Source of the DNA: JAGWRI01 sp035700805
GTDB lineage: Bacteria; Gemmatimonadota; Gemmatimonadetes; Gemmatimonadales; Gemmatimonadaceae
Assembly: GCA_035700805.1 (NCBI GenBank)
Contig: DASSOG010000046.1
Location: forward strand, 1 to 64,000
DNA: 64,000 nucleotides
Direction: 5' to 3'
Shown: in pieces, positions 1 through 8,651 of the stretch
Position numbering within the stretch: position 1 is the stretch's first letter
Layout: each line of letters starts with the position of its first letter
Notes under the pieces: model-generated
Seen by the model: the letters and a program-made list of their open reading frames with translations, nothing else
Database searches by the model: none
Told to the model about the DNA's origin: nothing
Program-made: the position numbers and the translations under genes

Positions 1-109
1 GGCCTCAACGTCCTGTCATAGGGGCCGGGACATCTTCCTTCGCGTTCAGGGGCTACCCGATGCAGGGAGCCACAGCACAGAAACTCGAACCCGAGGCAGG
101 AACTACACA

Positions 110-601
110 ATGACACCCGCCCGCATCCTGGTAGTAGAGGACGAAGAGATGGTTCGCCGCCTGGCGGTGACCATTCTCTCACTGGAAGGCTACGACGTGA
201 GCGCGGCGTGCGACGCCGAGACCGGCCGTCGCATGATCGCCGAGCGCAAGCCGGATGTGGTCCTCATGGATCGCGGGCTTCCCGGGATGGACGGTACCAC
301 GCTGACGCGGGTCCTCAAGACCGATGTCCGCACCCGGTCCATCACGATCCTGGCGTTCAGCAGCAATGCGGCGCGCGAGGATGATGCGGAAGCGGTGGCG
401 GCTGGTTGCGATGGGTTTATCGCCAAGCCGTTTGATGTAGAGGCGCTCCTCCGCACGGTGCGGTGGCATGCGTTGGTACGCGAGCGCCGCCTCGGTCGTC
501 CCATCCACAGACAGTTCACAAGTGAAGTCGCCGCCGTTGAGCGGCCGCTCGGAGCCGTGCAATGCAGTCCGGCTCAAGTCCCATCCGCGAATGCGCGATA
601 G
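110..601 (+). CDS. Receiver-only response regulator
   Basis: A 163-residue protein that is almost entirely a CheY-like receiver domain (about residues 5-120). The acidic pair is at E10/D11, the predicted phosphoacceptor is D54 in the context LMDRGLPG, the switch serine is S84/S85 and the conserved lysine is K106 in KPF. About 45 residues follow with no recognisable DNA-binding or enzymatic output domain, so it probably acts through protein contact or as a phosphate sink. No cognate kinase is adjacent. It precedes the pilin-like operon by 37 bp, so a regulatory link is possible but unproven. An AGGA box lies about 10 bases upstream of the ATG. The first 109 bases of the window hold no gene I can support. 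Confidence 0.85.
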   Translation: MTPARILVVEDEEMVRRLAVTILSLEGYDVSAACDAETGRRMIAERKPDVVLMDRGLPGMDGTTLTRVLKTDVRTRSITILAFSSNAAREDDAEAVAAGCDGFIAKPFDVEALLRTVRWHALVRERRLGRPIHRQFTSEVAAVERPLGAVQCSPAQVPSANAR

Positions 602-638
602 GATTGCCTTCAATCACCCAGTACCGGAGACCGTTACA

Positions 639-1124
639 ATGAAGACCAGTCATTTCCTCTCGATCACCACCGCGCTGTCCCTCCTGGCTCTTGGCGCCGC
701 CGGCGCCCAGACGGCTACCCAGACCGTGACGTTCCAGGTCGATGCCGTGAACCAGATCGCCGTGACCGGCGCGCCGTCGCTGACCATCAACACCGCGACG
801 GCCGGTAGCGGCCTCACCAGCGCGACCTCCTCGGGCAACACCTGGGCGGTCACGACCAACCAGACGGGCGCCAAGATCACGGCGAGCATCGCCTCGGCCA
901 TGCCGGCTGGGTTGACCCTGTCGGCGAACCTGGGTGCTCCCAGTGGCGCCACGAGCGCGGGCCTGAAGGCGCTGGGCGTTACCGCCGTGGATATGGTCAC
1001 CGGCATCACCAAGCTCTCGGCTTCCGGCCTGAGCCTGTCGTACCAGTTGGATGCCAACGCGTCCGCGGGTGTGGTCGCGTCGGGCACGCGCGTGGTCACC
1101 TACACCATCACCGGTGGGGCGTAG
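639..1124 (+). CDS. Small secreted pilin-like beta protein (with N-terminal extension)
   Basis: 161 residues beginning with a clear Sec signal (hydrophobic LSITTALSLLALGAAGAQ), leaving a mature protein of about 138 residues. The mature part is rich in Thr, Ser, Ala, Val and Gly with alternating hydrophobic residues, as expected of an Ig-like beta sandwich, and ends in a beta strand VVTYTITGGA. It is a paralogue of the next gene: both share MPAG-TLS, a GL-L segment, an AAGV/SAGV motif and an RVVT/RTVT C-terminal strand. Before the shared fold it carries an extra strand (TQTVTFQVDAV) that the next protein lacks, which could be a donor strand. Start chosen at the ATG preceding the signal peptide, with GGAG about 10 bases upstream. 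Pilin-like function is inferred from the chaperone and usher-like neighbours. Confidence 0.75.
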   Translation: MKTSHFLSITTALSLLALGAAGAQTATQTVTFQVDAVNQIAVTGAPSLTINTATAGSGLTSATSSGNTWAVTTNQTGAKITASIASAMPAGLTLSANLGAPSGATSAGLKALGVTAVDMVTGITKLSASGLSLSYQLDANASAGVVASGTRVVTYTITGGA

Positions 1125-1128
1125 GATC

Positions 1129-1605
1129 ATGACCGCACCAGTATCGGCGGTGCGTCGCTGGATTGGGCGCACCGTCGTCCTGGCCGCGCTGCTGCTTGGG
1201 GCGCGTGGAGCCGAAGCCCAGATCAACGTGTCGGGCAACCCTCCCACGCTCCGGATTCAATCGGCCACCATTCCAGGTGGCCAGCTGGCCCCGGCCACGG
1301 ACAACACCACGACGTACACGATCTTCGTGTTCTCCTGGGGTCGGGGCAACCAGAAGAACATCGTGGCCCAGTTGAATGCCCCCATGCCGGCCGGTACCAC
1401 GTTGAGCGTCATGCTCGAGGCGCCGCAGACCGGCACCAGTACGGGGCTGGTGCCACTGAGTACCACCGCGCAGAACGTCATCACGGGCATGACCATCGCC
1501 ATCGCGACCAAGGCCATCACGTACCAGTTCCAGGCCACCCCGGCGGCGGGCGTGATCCCGCCGCAGTCGCGTACCGTCACCTTTACCGTTGTCTCGGGAG
1601 CCTAG
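1129..1605 (+). CDS. Small secreted pilin-like beta protein, paralogue lacking the extension
   Basis: 158 residues with a signal peptide ending ...GARGAEAQ. The mature domain of about 128 residues aligns by eye with the preceding protein, sharing MPAGTTLS, the S-GL-L segment, the Y-F/L-A-AAGV motif and the final strand RTVTFTVVSGA. The mature N-terminus (QINVSGNPPTLRI) begins directly at the fold and lacks the extra beta strand of its neighbour. It follows the upstream gene by 4 bp, so the two are co-transcribed. If the system uses donor-strand exchange, this would be the subunit with no strand to donate, for example a tip or capping subunit. That is inference; no family name can be assigned from sequence alone. 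Confidence 0.72.
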   Translation: MTAPVSAVRRWIGRTVVLAALLLGARGAEAQINVSGNPPTLRIQSATIPGGQLAPATDNTTTYTIFVFSWGRGNQKNIVAQLNAPMPAGTTLSVMLEAPQTGTSTGLVPLSTTAQNVITGMTIAIATKAITYQFQATPAAGVIPPQSRTVTFTVVSGA

Positions 1606-1613
1606 ACGCCACC

Positions 1614-2429
1614 ATGCGCAACCTCCGTCACGCTCCCACACTGGCCGCATGCCTCGCCGCGGTCGCCGTCGCCATCCTGCCGGCGGCGCTTTGCGCGCAG
1701 GTCTCGGTGCTCAGCAGCACCGTCGAGGAACAGGTGGCGGCGCCCGGGGATCATTATACCGGTTCGATCGTGATCTCCAACGCAGGCGCCGCGCCGGCGG
1801 TAGTGCGCATCTATAAGACTGATTACAGCTTCCAGGCGGACGGCACGTCGAGCTTTGACCCGCCGGGCACCAACCCCAGGTCCAACGCCGCGTGGATCAC
1901 CCCGCAGGCGTCGCAGGTGGTGGTGCCGGCCCAGTCCAGGGTGACGGTGCCCTACGCCGTCGCCGTGCCGGCCACGGACTCGCTGATCGGGACGTACTGG
2001 AGCGCCGTCATGGTGGAGGCCGCCCCGGTGCGCGCCGCGGCCGGGGACACGAGCTCCAGTGTGCAGATCGGCTCCATCATGCGGTACGCCGTGCAGGTGG
2101 CCACGCACATTGGCAACACGGGCACGCGCACCGTGGCGTTTTCCAATCCCCGGATCAGCCGCAGCGATTCAGCCGGGGCCACGCTGGACGTGAACCTGGG
2201 CGACACCGGCCAGCGCGCCTTTCGTCCGACGCTCTGGGTGGAAGTGTACGATGCCTCCGGCGTCCTCAAGGCCAAGGTGAAGCAGGTGCGCGGCCTCCTG
2301 TATCCCGGCACTTCGCTGCACCAGCACTTTGACCTGGGCACGCTGCCCGCCGGCACCTACAAGGCAGTGGTCTTTGCCGACGTTGGCGCCAGCGCGGTGA
2401 TTGCCACCCAGTACACCGTCACGTTCTGA
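1614..2429 (+). CDS. Periplasmic PapD-like chaperone
   Basis: 271 residues with a Sec signal (about residues 1-29, ending ALCAQ). The N-terminal half has the look of PapD/DUF916-type Ig domains: a first strand (VSVLSSTVEEQVAAPGD), then a conserved-looking segment GSIVISNAGAAPAVVRIYKTDY, a proline-rich WITPQ turn and a strand VVVPAQSRVTVPYAV. The second half (about 150-271) is another beta domain ending in TQYTVTF. It sits 8 bp after the second pilin-like gene and 8 bp before the usher-like gene, the place expected for a dedicated assembly chaperone. It could instead be a structural surface component. The COG3121-like fold assignment is by eye. Confidence 0.62.
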   Translation: MRNLRHAPTLAACLAAVAVAILPAALCAQVSVLSSTVEEQVAAPGDHYTGSIVISNAGAAPAVVRIYKTDYSFQADGTSSFDPPGTNPRSNAAWITPQASQVVVPAQSRVTVPYAVAVPATDSLIGTYWSAVMVEAAPVRAAAGDTSSSVQIGSIMRYAVQVATHIGNTGTRTVAFSNPRISRSDSAGATLDVNLGDTGQRAFRPTLWVEVYDASGVLKAKVKQVRGLLYPGTSLHQHFDLGTLPAGTYKAVVFADVGASAVIATQYTVTF

Positions 2430-2437
2430 GACGAGCC

Positions 2438-5200
2438 GTGTTCACCCGCCTCCTCGCCTTCTCCGCGCTGCTCGCCGCGCTGGCGGCGGCCCCATCGAGG
2501 GCCGCCGCCCAGGGCGTGGCGGGCGTAGTGGTGGGCACGCCGCGGACGGACAGCGCGGGCGTGGCCGATGGCGACGTGGTCACCGTGGTGTTCCCGGTGT
2601 TCAACCCCTCAGCGGATTCGGCCCGCGTGGTGCCGGCCATCCATGTCCCGGCGGGTTGGACTGCGATCATGGGCACGGCGCCCTTCACGCTGGCGCCTGG
2701 GGTGCACGACACCTGGCTGGTGAGCCTCCTCTCGCCGGCGCACGCCGCCGCCGGTGCGTACGTGATGCACGCGGACCTGGTGGCGGGCAACGCGACCACG
2801 CGCGACTCCGTGGTGGTGCAGGTGCGCGAGCGTCACGGCCTGGATGTCGTGGTCACGGACGTGCCCCGCTGGACGATGGCGGGCGACCGCTACGAGGCCC
2901 AGTTCCTGGTGCGCAACACGGGCAACGTGGCCGATTCGCTGGTGCTCAAGGGGAGCAGCAGCCGCGGCGTGCGCACCATGCTCGATACTACTTCATTGAT
3001 CCTGGCGCCGGGCGCCTCCACGCCCGTGCGCGTCACGGTGCAGATGACGGATACCGTGGCGCATGCCACGAATGACGTGGTGGAGCTGCTGGCTCGCAGC
3101 CGGACGGACACCGCGTTGCACGCCATGTCCTCCGGGGTGGTGGCGGTGGTGCCGGCGCGTGGCGGCTTCATGAGTGGCCTGGCCACGATCCCCGCGCAGC
3201 TTTCGTTGCGGGCGGTGAATGGCGCCGCCGGGCTGGCCCCCGCGCTCCTCACGGGTTCTGGCACGATCCCTGGGTCGAACACGCAGCTCGACTTCACCTT
3301 CCAGGCCCCGGCCGCGCACGATGGCCCGCACGGATTCGGTGAGCGCCAGCAATATCAGCTCTCGCTGACGTCGGACAACTACCGGCTGAAGCTCGGCGAC
3401 CAGTTCTATGGATACAGCGCCCTCACGTCCGGCGGCGGGCTGGGCACCGGCGCCGAATTCGACCGGACCGGCGGAATCCTGAACGGTGGCGCGTATGTGC
3501 AGCAGCCCCGGTTCGTGAGCAATGCGCCCACCGAGGAAGGGTTCTACTTCGGCACCACGCCGCGGTTCCCGGTGTCGGCGACGGCGGCGCTGGTCACCCG
3601 CCAGAACGCCGTGGGCGGTGATGTCCGGGTGGCCAGCTTCAGCGCGCGGGGCACGCTGCCCACGGGCGTCCGCATGGACTTCGAGTCCGCGCTGAGCGAC
3701 AGCGCGAGTCTCGGCGGGCACGGCAACACGGTCCGCCTCGGCGGCAATTCGCACGGCGTGGACTACAACGCCGGCTACCAGTGGAGCAGCGGCGACTTTG
3801 CCGGCCCCACGCGCGGCAGCTTGTACAAGGATGCGCATGTGTCGTATCGCGCCTGGCGCGACCTGACGCTGAGCGCCAATGCCAGCCTGCGCGTGGGTCG
3901 GTGGCAGCCCATTCCGGGGGTCTCCATGTCGCAGCGGCTGGGGACGGCCACGATCACGGCGGGCTATGCCGGTGTCGCCACGCTGGAATACGGCGTCCTG
4001 TCACGGCGCGACGAGTCGGTGGCCACCCTGGTGGACGGCGTGCAGCGCGGCCTGCGCGCCACGGGGGAGATCCCCGCGGGGCCGGTGGCGCTCTCCGTGG
4101 TGGCGGAGCACGGAGTGGTGGCGGACGCCCTTGCCGGCAACACGCACGGCTACTCGTCAATGCAACTCACGGCGCGCACTGAGCTCGGCAACGGTCGGTC
4201 GGTGTCGGTGTACACGGCCGCCAACCAGGGCAGCACGCTGGGCGGGGTGTCGGGTATGGTGAGTGGCGGCATGAATGCGCAGGTGGCGCTCCCCAATAAT
4301 TTTGAAATTGGCATGAACGGCTCCGCCCAGCGCCAGCGTGGGTTCTTCAGCTCGAATGCCTCGTGGCTGGGCCAGATGGATGCCCACCTGGATTACCGCC
4401 TGCCGGATCGCTCGGTGATCGGGGCACATATAAGGATGTGGCAGAGTCCCACCGCCAGTGGCAGCACCAGCGCCGGGGCGTTCTACCTGGAATACCGGAC
4501 GCCGGTGGGCATTCCCACCGGTCCCTCGCGGCAGTCGGGGCGCGCGTTCGGTCGCGTGGTGGACGAGGCCACGGGCGCCCCCGTACCGGGTGCGCTGGTG
4601 CACCTCGGCGCGCAGGCGGCCGTGAGTGACGACCAGGGGCGCGTGAAGTTCTCGGCGCTGCCGCCCGCCGTGTACCATGTCTCGCTGGACGCGGCCGGCG
4701 CCGCCGCCGGGGCGATGCTCACGGGCGACGTAGTCGTGGACATGCGGCACCAGTCGACGCAGCCGGTGGACTTCCGCGTCGCGGTGGCTCGGGGTGGCGA
4801 GGTGGTGGTGGCGGTGAACCGCTACGACTTCCAGGGCGGTACGCTGGAGTCGAGCCGGGACTCGCTGGTGGCCGTGGCCCCGCTGCCGAACGTGCTCGTG
4901 GCCCTCGCCACGACGCGCGACACCCTGTACCAGACGACGGATTCCCGGGGCCTGCTGGATTTCACGCAGGTGGCACCCGGCCACTACACGCTCAGCGTGC
5001 TGCCCGACAACGTGCCGGAACACTACGCCTTTGAAACGCGCGAGGTCTCCGTGGTGGTGCAGCCCGGCGCCACGCACGACGTGAAGCTGCGGCTCGTGCC
5101 GCAGCGCCGTGTCGTGAACATGGTGGACGGGGGTGGCATCAACCTCACGCTCAAGCCGAACGGGCAGGGCAGGAACGACAAGCGGGAGCGCGAGCAGTAG
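2438..5200 (+). CDS. Large usher-like outer-membrane protein with C-terminal carboxypeptidase-regulatory-like domains
   Basis: 920 residues from a GTG start. Signal peptide 1-25 (ending RAAAQ); about 26-240 holds two NEW3/CARDB-like Ig repeats (VFPVFNPSADSARVV and FLVRNTGNVADSLVL are typical); about 250-690 is a long run of alternating hydrophobic and polar residues with many Gly, Tyr and Asn, like a transmembrane barrel; about 697-780 and 785-890 are two carboxypeptidase-regulatory-like domains (GRVVDEATGAPVPGALVHLG and a second copy after a short linker). The tail is charged and hydrophilic. Size and domain order resemble an outer-membrane usher with altered terminal domains. Together with the two secreted subunits and the chaperone it suggests a surface-fibre export system. 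The usher assignment rests on context and composition, not on a canonical motif. Confidence 0.6.
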   Translation: MFTRLLAFSALLAALAAAPSRAAAQGVAGVVVGTPRTDSAGVADGDVVTVVFPVFNPSADSARVVPAIHVPAGWTAIMGTAPFTLAPGVHDTWLVSLLSPAHAAAGAYVMHADLVAGNATTRDSVVVQVRERHGLDVVVTDVPRWTMAGDRYEAQFLVRNTGNVADSLVLKGSSSRGVRTMLDTTSLILAPGASTPVRVTVQMTDTVAHATNDVVELLARSRTDTALHAMSSGVVAVVPARGGFMSGLATIPAQLSLRAVNGAAGLAPALLTGSGTIPGSNTQLDFTFQAPAAHDGPHGFGERQQYQLSLTSDNYRLKLGDQFYGYSALTSGGGLGTGAEFDRTGGILNGGAYVQQPRFVSNAPTEEGFYFGTTPRFPVSATAALVTRQNAVGGDVRVASFSARGTLPTGVRMDFESALSDSASLGGHGNTVRLGGNSHGVDYNAGYQWSSGDFAGPTRGSLYKDAHVSYRAWRDLTLSANASLRVGRWQPIPGVSMSQRLGTATITAGYAGVATLEYGVLSRRDESVATLVDGVQRGLRATGEIPAGPVALSVVAEHGVVADALAGNTHGYSSMQLTARTELGNGRSVSVYTAANQGSTLGGVSGMVSGGMNAQVALPNNFEIGMNGSAQRQRGFFSSNASWLGQMDAHLDYRLPDRSVIGAHIRMWQSPTASGSTSAGAFYLEYRTPVGIPTGPSRQSGRAFGRVVDEATGAPVPGALVHLGAQAAVSDDQGRVKFSALPPAVYHVSLDAAGAAAGAMLTGDVVVDMRHQSTQPVDFRVAVARGGEVVVAVNRYDFQGGTLESSRDSLVAVAPLPNVLVALATTRDTLYQTTDSRGLLDFTQVAPGHYTLSVLPDNVPEHYAFETREVSVVVQPGATHDVKLRLVPQRRVVNMVDGGGINLTLKPNGQGRNDKREREQ

Positions 5201-5201
5201 G

Positions 5202-5229
5202 CGGGCCGGCGCGACTGCGCGCCGGCCCG
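5202..5229. terminator. Perfect 12-bp hairpin between convergent genes
   Basis: A perfect 12-bp GC-only inverted repeat (5202-5213 with 5218-5229) closes a 4-base ACTG loop. It lies directly after the stop of the usher-like gene and 8 bases before the stop of the convergent cupredoxin gene. There is no U-run on either side. Position and stability suggest a bidirectional terminator or 3'-end stabiliser. Confidence 0.65.
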
Positions 5230-5237
5230 ACCCCCCG

Positions 5238-6059
5238 TTACTCGATGACCTGCGTGTGCATCATCCCGTGCATGAAGTGCGGCTTGCCGTCTCGCGCATC
5301 GGGCACAAAGCATATGTACAGGTAGGTCCCCGGCTGCAGGTCCACGCGGATGTAGTCCGTGGTGCCGGGTGCCTGCATGGCCGACCCGCCCATCGGGGTG
5401 CCCGGCGGTGGTCCCTTGGGATCCGCCATCCACTTCAGGAAGTCCTCACCCGTCTTGCCCGGGGCGAGCTTCACGATCTCGATTTCATGCGGCTGGGACG
5501 AGGAATCCCTCACGGCCACCACGTGTGGTCCGCGCGTCAGCGGCTTGCTGAATTCAAACCCGTAATCCACCAGCGTGAGCGAGACGTCCGCCACCGGAGG
5601 GGTGGCGTTCGCCGTGGATGCCGTGACCACGAACGGGTGCCTCATGCCACGCGCAAAGTGCGGGATCCCGCCGGGCATGTCCACAAAGCAGAGGATGTCG
5701 TAGTGCCCGGGTGTCAACGCCATGATGGCGGTGGCGCTGTCGCCCGGCGCGGGTGCATTGGGCCCGCCAAGCAGCACCGCCCATGCCGGAAGCGGCCCCT
5801 TGCCGGCGAGCGCGGCATCCAGGTCGGCGGCGGTCTTGCCGCTGTCCAGCCGGACGATGTTGGCGTGGTGCAGGTCAGGTCCGTCGTTGATCAGGTGGAT
5901 GGTGACCATCCCGGCAGGTACCGTATCCGGTGCCGTGTACGCGTAGTCGTGAGCGTGGATGGTGATGACGGGCGCCGGTGTGGCTGCGGGCGGGCCCGAT
6001 CGGGCGCAGGCCGCAACCGCGGCGGCCGCGGCCAGGGCGAAGGAAATCCTGATACGCAT
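5238..6059 (-). CDS. Lipoprotein with two cupredoxin-like domains
   Basis: 273 residues starting at MRIRISFALA, with a lipobox (VAAC) that would anchor it through the cysteine near residue 16. Two homologous domains follow. Domain 1 has DLHHANIV, then CFVDMPGGIPH and GMRHP. Domain 2 has QPHEIEIVKL, then CFVPDARDGKPHFMHGM. A single His, then Cys-x(n)-His-x(n)-Met, is the type-1 copper ligand pattern of plastocyanin-like proteins. Domain 2 is the better match. The protein probably binds copper at the periplasmic or outer face and shuttles electrons or buffers copper, but no partner enzyme is adjacent. A longer upstream frame exists, but only this start gives a lipoprotein signal. It is divergent from the DUF457 gene. 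Confidence 0.72.
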   Translation of the reverse strand: MRIRISFALAAAAAVAACARSGPPAATPAPVITIHAHDYAYTAPDTVPAGMVTIHLINDGPDLHHANIVRLDSGKTAADLDAALAGKGPLPAWAVLLGGPNAPAPGDSATAIMALTPGHYDILCFVDMPGGIPHFARGMRHPFVVTASTANATPPVADVSLTLVDYGFEFSKPLTRGPHVVAVRDSSSQPHEIEIVKLAPGKTGEDFLKWMADPKGPPPGTPMGGSAMQAPGTTDYIRVDLQPGTYLYICFVPDARDGKPHFMHGMMHTQVIE

Positions 6060-6163
6060 GGTGCTCTCGATGTAAAGGGTTCGTGTCGGTCGAACAGGCC
6101 GCGAGGAAGGGGGGGGCACCCAGCGGGTGAGGCACTGCGACGTGCGGACGTGGCAGGCTGCCA

Positions 6164-6191
6164 AATGTACCGGGCCCGGGGGCCTGCGCAA
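6164..6191 (-). promoter_or_regulatory. Possible promoter of the cupredoxin lipoprotein gene
   Basis: On the minus strand, TTGCGC (6191-6186) and TACATT (6169-6164) are separated by 16 bases, about 105 bases before the lipoprotein start. The intervening spacer is very GC-rich. This is a weak call made by eye; the 187-bp divergent gap must contain promoters for both flanking genes. Confidence 0.3.
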
Positions 6192-6246
6192 CAGCCGGCT
6201 GTTAGGTTGCTTGCACGATGCCAATTCGCAACTCGCCCGTCGTCCC

Positions 6247-6813
6247 ATGATCTTCGGTCACATCGGCCTGGCGTTCGGCGCGCGCGCCGCTGACCCCGAT
6301 ATCCCGCTGGCGTGGCTCATGGCGGCGGCGCTGGCTCCCGACATCCTCGATTTTGGCATCGCGGCCACGGGCACGTGCAATCCGGGCGGGGCGTACACGC
6401 ACGGGCTGGCACCCGTGGTGGGCACGGCCCTCATCCTCGGCGCCATCGAGGGGTGGCGATCCCGGCGGGTGCGCGCGGCGCTGATCATCGCGGCGCTTGT
6501 GCTGTCGCACGTGCTGGCGGACTATATCACCGGACTCAAGGCCCTGTGGGTGGGCGGGCCCATCATCGGGCTTGAGATATACCGCTGGCCCTGGGTGGAC
6601 TTCGCGCTCGAAGCGGTGGTGATCACCGCCGGGTGGTGGGCCGCCCGTCGCTGGGGACGACTCCCGCGGTGGACGGTGTCGTGGGTGGTGCTCGGCGCCC
6701 TGCTGGGCGCTCAACTGCTGGCCGACGTGATCCCCGATCGCAGCACGGTGTATTCCACGCAAATCGAGTGCTCCAAGGCCTCGCTCGTCCAGGGCCTGCC
6801 CGGGATGCTGTAG
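6247..6813 (+). CDS. DUF457/YdjM-type integral membrane metal-dependent hydrolase-like protein
   Basis: 188 residues with about five hydrophobic segments. The N-terminus MIFGHIGLAFGARA, the APDILDFG segment (D32, D35), YTHG (H52) and LSHVLADYITG (H88, D92) are the spaced His/Asp residues typical of the DUF457/LexA-binding inner-membrane hydrolase family. The metal site would face the membrane interface. Substrate is unknown for most of the family. The start at the internal ATG is preferred because the upstream in-frame extension is low-hydrophobicity sequence with no counterpart in the family. It is transcribed divergently from the cupredoxin lipoprotein. Confidence 0.65.
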   Translation: MIFGHIGLAFGARAADPDIPLAWLMAAALAPDILDFGIAATGTCNPGGAYTHGLAPVVGTALILGAIEGWRSRRVRAALIIAALVLSHVLADYITGLKALWVGGPIIGLEIYRWPWVDFALEAVVITAGWWAARRWGRLPRWTVSWVVLGALLGAQLLADVIPDRSTVYSTQIECSKASLVQGLPGML

Positions 6814-6872
6814 CGGCGCCCGGCGGAGCGCCATCCGAAGTCGCGCGCGTGTGGTCGCGCCGTCGCGGGACA

Positions 6873-6902
6873 CTGACGGGGCGCGGCTCAGGACGGTAAG
6901 AT
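6873..6902 (+). promoter_or_regulatory. Candidate promoter of the M1 peptidase gene
   Basis: CTGACG (6873-6878) and TAAGAT (6897-6902) are separated by 18 bases and lie 38 bases before the preferred ATG at 6941. The match to sigma70 hexamers is moderate. Confidence 0.4.
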
Positions 6903-6940
6903 GGGACATGACTCACCCTCGCCTGGAGCCAGCCCGACTC

Positions 6941-8611
6941 ATGCATCGAATTGTTCTCAGCGTGGCCTGCGTCGTCCTCCTTCCTGCTGGCGCCGTCGCG
7001 CAGGCGACTGGCGCTCCGGTCTATACACACGCCGACACGCTGCGCGGATCCAACGGGCCGGCGCGCGCATGGTGGGACGTCACCTTTTACGATCTGCACG
7101 TGAAGGTGAGCCCGGCGGACAGCTCCATCAGCGGCCGCACCGGCATCGGCTATCGGGTGCTCCATCCGTCACAGCTCATGCAAGTGGACCTGCAGCAGCC
7201 CATGCTGGTGGACAGCATGGTGCAGGACGGTCGTGCCCTGCAGTACCGCCGCGACGGCAATGCGTTCTTCGTGACGCTCGTTGCCCCGCAGGCGCCGGGG
7301 GCGACGCACACCGTCACGGTGTACTTCCACGGCAAGCCGCGCGCGGCCGTGCGCCCGCCGTGGGACGGCGGCTACATCTGGCACCGCGACAGCCTGGGCA
7401 ACCTGTGGATTGCCACCGCCAACGAGGGGCTGGGCGCCAGCGCCTGGTGGCCCAACAAGGACTACCTGGCCGATGAACCGGACAGCCAGCGCATCGCGGT
7501 CACGGTTCCCGATCCGATGATTGACGTGTCCAATGGCCGCCTGCGCGACGTGCGGCGTCACGCGGACGGGACCACCACGTATGAGTGGTTCGTGAACAAT
7601 CCCATCAACAACTATGACGTGTCGGTGAACGCGGGCGACTACACGCATTTCAGCGACATCTATCGAGGCGAGGACGGGGCGCTCACGCTGGATTTCTGGC
7701 CGCTGTCGTACCATCGGGAGGTGGCGGAGCGCCAGTGGGCACAGGCCGTGCCCATGCTGAAGTGCTTTGAACACTGGTTCGGTCCGTATCCGTGGTATCG
7801 CGATGGTTACAAGCTGATCGAGGCGCCACACCTGGGCATGGAGCACCAGAGCGGCGTGGCGTACGGCAACCACTTCATGAACGGCTACCTGGGGCGCGAC
7901 CTGTCGGGTACCGGGCTGGGCCTCAAGTGGGACTACATCGTGGTGCATGAGAGCGCGCACGAATGGTGGGGCAACAGCCTGACCATGCAGGATCAGGCCG
8001 ACATGTGGGTGCATGAGAGCTTTGCGGATTACGCGGAAGCGCTCTATGAGGAGTGCCAGGCGGGCAAGGCGGCGGGCGCCGAGTACGTGATCGGGCTGCG
8101 GAAGAACATCCGCAATGATCGTCCCATCATCCCGGCCTACGGGGTGAACGCCGAGGGGTCGGGCGACATGTATTACAAGGGCGCGAACATGCTGCACACC
8201 ATCCGCCAGGTGGTGAACGACGATGAGAAGTGGCGCGGCATCCTGCGGGGTCTGCAGGCCACCTTCCGGCACCAGACGGTGACCGGGGCGCAGGTGGAAG
8301 AGTACATCAGCCAGCAGGCCGGCCTGGACCTGTCGAAGGTGTTTGACCAGTACCTCCGCACCACCATGGTGCCCGAGCTGGATTACCGGTTCAGCGGGAC
8401 CACGCTGTTCTACAGGTGGGAGCACGTGGTGCCCGGGTTTGCCATGCCGGTGCGTGTGACGCTGGCGCCGGACGAGTACCACTTCATCACGCCCACGGCG
8501 CAGTGGCAGTCGGTGCCCACCACGTTTACCTCGCCGGCCGGGTTCCGCGTAGATGCCAACTTCTACGTGACCGCTCGGCCGGTGCCACTGGGTGGTGGAT
8601 CGAAGCACTAG
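6941..8611 (+). CDS. Exported M1-family zinc metallopeptidase
   Basis: 556 residues with a signal peptide (MHRIVLSVACVVLLPAGAVAQ). It has the M1 (gluzincin) hallmarks: a GMEHQ exopeptidase-type motif at residues 299-303, the zinc site HESAH at 336-340, and a second zinc ligand glutamate in HESFADYAEAL about 18 residues later. The N-terminal beta domain is about residues 25-220. It is shorter than full aminopeptidase N (about 850 residues) and lacks the long helical C-terminal domain, as in many exported bacterial M1 proteins. It probably trims peptides in the periplasm or outside the cell. An alternative start at 6908 would add 11 residues; 6941 puts the signal peptide at the N-terminus. Confidence 0.88.
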   Translation: MHRIVLSVACVVLLPAGAVAQATGAPVYTHADTLRGSNGPARAWWDVTFYDLHVKVSPADSSISGRTGIGYRVLHPSQLMQVDLQQPMLVDSMVQDGRALQYRRDGNAFFVTLVAPQAPGATHTVTVYFHGKPRAAVRPPWDGGYIWHRDSLGNLWIATANEGLGASAWWPNKDYLADEPDSQRIAVTVPDPMIDVSNGRLRDVRRHADGTTTYEWFVNNPINNYDVSVNAGDYTHFSDIYRGEDGALTLDFWPLSYHREVAERQWAQAVPMLKCFEHWFGPYPWYRDGYKLIEAPHLGMEHQSGVAYGNHFMNGYLGRDLSGTGLGLKWDYIVVHESAHEWWGNSLTMQDQADMWVHESFADYAEALYEECQAGKAAGAEYVIGLRKNIRNDRPIIPAYGVNAEGSGDMYYKGANMLHTIRQVVNDDEKWRGILRGLQATFRHQTVTGAQVEEYISQQAGLDLSKVFDQYLRTTMVPELDYRFSGTTLFYRWEHVVPGFAMPVRVTLAPDEYHFITPTAQWQSVPTTFTSPAGFRVDANFYVTARPVPLGGGSKH

Positions 8612-8651
8612 GAACCGGCTGAAGCTTCGCGGCCAATCAACCGTAGGGAGT

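Noticed and set aside
1..109. Possible end of an upstream gene
   Set aside because: No open frame in this short stretch carries protein-like features, and the upstream context is outside the window.
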